DNA of 64,000 bases, from NCBI RefSeq assembly GCF_004027225.2, contig NC_044289.2, positions 12,486,354 to 12,550,353 on the forward strand, given 5' to 3'. Origin of the DNA: Strigops habroptila (lineage: Eukaryota > Chordata > Aves > Psittaciformes > Psittacidae). The translations under genes and the position numbers were made by a program. The notes below the pieces were generated by a model that did not search any database, was not told the DNA's origin, and saw only the letters and a program-made list of their open reading frames with translations. Every line of letters starts with the position of its first letter. Within the stretch, counting starts at the first letter, position 1. Of the stretch, positions 51,701 through 64,000 are shown piece after piece.

Positions 51701-51950
51701 GGGACAAGCTGTTTTGCCCCAAGTGCACCATCTTGAAGTATTGTCCTTTATCAGTTTCAACCTGTTCTCTTCCAAGTTTCACTGCGTGTCCCTTACCAGC
51801 TGCCTGAGAATGAAGAACAAACCAGCCTGCAGCTTGGTTTCCAAGCACTTACATCATGCTGATTCCCAAGCGTTATTCCTGAACGCTGATGTTCAGGCTG
51901 AAATCAGCAGCTCCGGGTGGATGTGATCATGCTTCAGAAAGTCACAAAAA
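48766..51950. other. Intergenic stretch between PHF20 promoter and ARHGAP39-like 3' end
   Basis: A GC-richer stretch with many chance open frames on both strands. None shows a domain, a run of conserved residues or flanking splice sites that I could support. No RNA gene or further mobile element was recognised. Confidence 0.55.
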
Positions 51951-54270
51951 AGACAAGAGACAACCATGGAGATTGTATTTATTATTATAACAGAGGAGAG
52001 GCCGCTTTACTGATTCGTATTTACAAATCTGTTGGCAAAGAAAATAATATCCAGTGTCATTTATTAGCCTATTTTACAGCCCTGGCAAGAAGCATTCATC
52101 TGTAATAGCAGCAAATGCCTATGGTTTGATTGACTGCTACAGCTAAGTGCAAGGAATAACATGGATCACTTACGTGGTGGCTGGCTGCAGGCAAAGCCCG
52201 ACACAGGCACATGCATCTGCAGCCCAAAGAGGAGGGCAGGCACCACAGGGCTGCTGCAGTCTGAGCCTGGTCAGAGATTCCAATGTCAGTACAGCATGGC
52301 AGAGCTGCCTGTCCCTACCCTTCTGGTAAAAGAGCCCCACATCGGAAGTTGTTGAGTGCTTCAGGAGGCCAAACAGAGCTGAATGGCTTGGATGGGATGG
52401 GTGTGTGAAACAGATCTGGGCACATATTTGGGGGCATGTCTGACAGAGCTAATCCAGACATGGAAGCAAGATTTCCTGACCCACAGAAGCACCTGGTACA
52501 AGAGGAACCATGACTCTTGTTCAGCTAGAGACAAACTGGACTCCCACTGTGGAGTTCATCTGAGCAAACATATACCCTGAAAACCCCGTTCACACACAGC
52601 AAGAGATCCAAGCAGCCAGCAGGCTCGGGGCACTCTGCATGTGGCACCGTATGCCCAAACTTTGGGTACAGATCCAGACATCAGCCTTAAACCTCACTGC
52701 TGGCAGGGCTCAGCTCCCCACTGCAACCAGGAGGCGGATGCAGAAATGCAAATGCAATCTTGGATGTGACTGGCAGACCTGGCACTGCACAAGCAATCCC
52801 AACACACGGCTTTTTGCAGCAGACCTGCCTCCAGCAGGGAAAACACTTCAAAGGAAGAAGAGACGTGTAACACAAGGCTGCCACAGAACTAGAAATTGCT
52901 GCTTGCTAAGGAACACGCAACAGCATTCCAGAAGGGAAATGCAAGTGCTGCCTCTGGAAGACACTGTCCTTGCTGTGCCTCACTTCTGGTGGCACACAGA
53001 AAGCCACGGGGGTTCAGTAGCAGCAGTGAGAATGCCTGACACGACCCTTACACAGGCTCCACCACAGCTCAGACACCCAGATCTGCCTCTTCCCTTCTTT
53101 CCCCTTCTCAACGGCTCTGCAACTCCCATGGGAATTTGGTGGGAAGAGCATAGGTGCCACAGCTGACTCCAGCCAGGATCAGCATTTCATGAGCACACAG
53201 CAATGCTGCTGCTCTGCCTGGAAGGGCACATCTGAGCACAGGAGCACTTCTTACTGTTGGGGGCTTTCTTTAGACCTGGGCTGAACCAGGAGGATGGACA
53301 GAACTGGTATTCAGTCCTGGCAGAGTGGTCTGGGAAGGACGTGGTACCAGGAAAGTGATGCCAGAGCCGTGGAAGCCACTCTTGAGCATGGTTTTAGGTG
53401 CTCTTCAGGAAAGCTGAGGTTAGCTCACCCTGCCTGTAGCATAAAGGAGCCGCAAGGTCGCTGGGGTTACCCCTCCAGAGGATATGGTCCTTGTTAGGAG
53501 GTTGTTGATCTGTCTGTTGTCAGGAGCATGGCCTTCCTCTTGTCCCCAGCCCTCACAGCACGGGTGGGTGCTGGTTCAGCTCAGCATAGGGCTGTCCCAC
53601 ATGCTGCTGTGCAGCTCTGCAGTGGCCTAAAGGAGTAGGTGAGGTGATGATGTGCAGATCTGGCCTGCCAGGGCTCCCAGCTGTGAGATGTCTGCTCAAA
53701 TGCCTCCTCTCCTCTGGGCTGCAATGTGCTTCCACTGACCAGGGCAGTCCAAGGAACCCCTCTGCCTCAGCGAACCCTCTGCACCTTCACATCCCTCTAG
53801 CAACATCATCATGGGGTGAACCAGGCTGGCTCCACAGCAGTAGGATATCCCAACGAGGCAGCATCTCCCCCAGGACCAGCCCATGCCACAACACAGGAGT
53901 GACGTCTTCCTACTTGAAGCCAACTCTGCCTCCAGAAGGGAGATGGAGAGTCTTACTGCCCCAGGTAGCAGTTTCTCATGGATCTCTCAGCCTTTTTGAT
54001 GAGCAACCAAGTCCTGCAGCTCCAAGGAGGCAGGCTGCCACCCTCTGACACCCACTGGAAGGCCAGGAACCACTGAATCTAGCCTGGCATGTCCAAGGAC
54101 TTCCTGGTGCTGAACAGTCCTTGTCCTCGAGGTCATATGCTGGGAGATGCTCAGGGGCTAACCCAGGGTTTCACAACAGCAAAGACAATGAAGAAACCTA
54201 AGTGGAGGGGAGAAGACTTCAGGCACCCAGCGACTCCCCAGAGCAATGTTTTGGACCCCAGGGCAGAGGC
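51951..54270 (-). other. Probable 3' untranslated region of the ARHGAP39-like gene
   Basis: The region follows the stop codon at 54273-54271 on the minus strand. The last good polyadenylation signal I see on that strand is AATAAA at 51983-51978, followed downstream by a T/G-rich stretch (TTGTCTCTTGTCTTTTTTGT). If used, the untranslated region is about 2.3 kb. No open frame inside looks like a gene. A shorter 3' end cannot be excluded. Confidence 0.4.
51978..51983 (-). terminator. Candidate polyadenylation signal AATAAA
   Basis: AATAAA on the minus strand, with a U/GU-rich stretch 15-40 bases beyond it, in an AT-rich island within otherwise GC-richer DNA. It is the best placed candidate for the end of the ARHGAP39-like transcript. 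Confidence 0.4.

Positions 54271-64000
<9,730 letters not shown>

Overview
The window looks like bird nuclear DNA. Two CR1 retrotransposon copies have the typical avian 3' sequence. The genes are split into short exons with vertebrate GT-AG sites, and there is one CpG-island promoter. No bacterial, organellar or viral gene was seen. The exact bird species cannot be told from the sequence.

Layout, left to right (both genes read on the minus strand). From base 1 to about 48.1 kb lies PHF20, the double-Tudor/PHD reader of the NSL (KAT8/MOF) histone acetyltransferase complex. Seventeen exons are placed, 114 to 36,856, with the ATG at 36,824-36,822. All reading phases join without a break and give 1,011 codons plus one base. 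Only the last coding part (about 47 residues in the human protein, from memory) lies off the left edge. Non-coding first exon(s) lie in the CpG island at 47.3-48.46 kb, which has two candidate splice donors. Intron 1, about 10.9 kb, holds a decayed piece of another gene: the start of RBM12 with its ATG, a 12-base loss and a frameshift. It also holds three short exon-like segments.

From 48.5 to about 52 kb is an intergenic stretch with a CR1 copy next to the island. From about 52 kb to past the right edge lies the 3' half of a second gene, an ARHGAP39-like (Vilse/CrossGAP) Rho GTPase-activating protein. Seven exons encode the MyTH4 domain, a basic 90-base cassette exon, and a complete RhoGAP domain with its arginine finger and stop codon. 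The WW-domain part is upstream, beyond base 64,000.

The two genes do unrelated jobs, one in chromatin and one in Rac/Cdc42 signalling. Their linkage is still informative: as I recall, the human paralogue PHF20L1 and ARHGAP39 are both on 8q24, while PHF20 and RBM12 are both on 20q11. The window therefore looks like one arm of an ancient duplicated block. Base composition changes at the PHF20 promoter: the PHF20 introns are AT-rich and the DNA to the right is GC-richer. No wholly new system was found. The best leads are the RBM12 remnant with its neighbouring exon-like pieces, the extra basic PHF20 exon at 15.2 kb, and the ARHGAP39-like gene itself.
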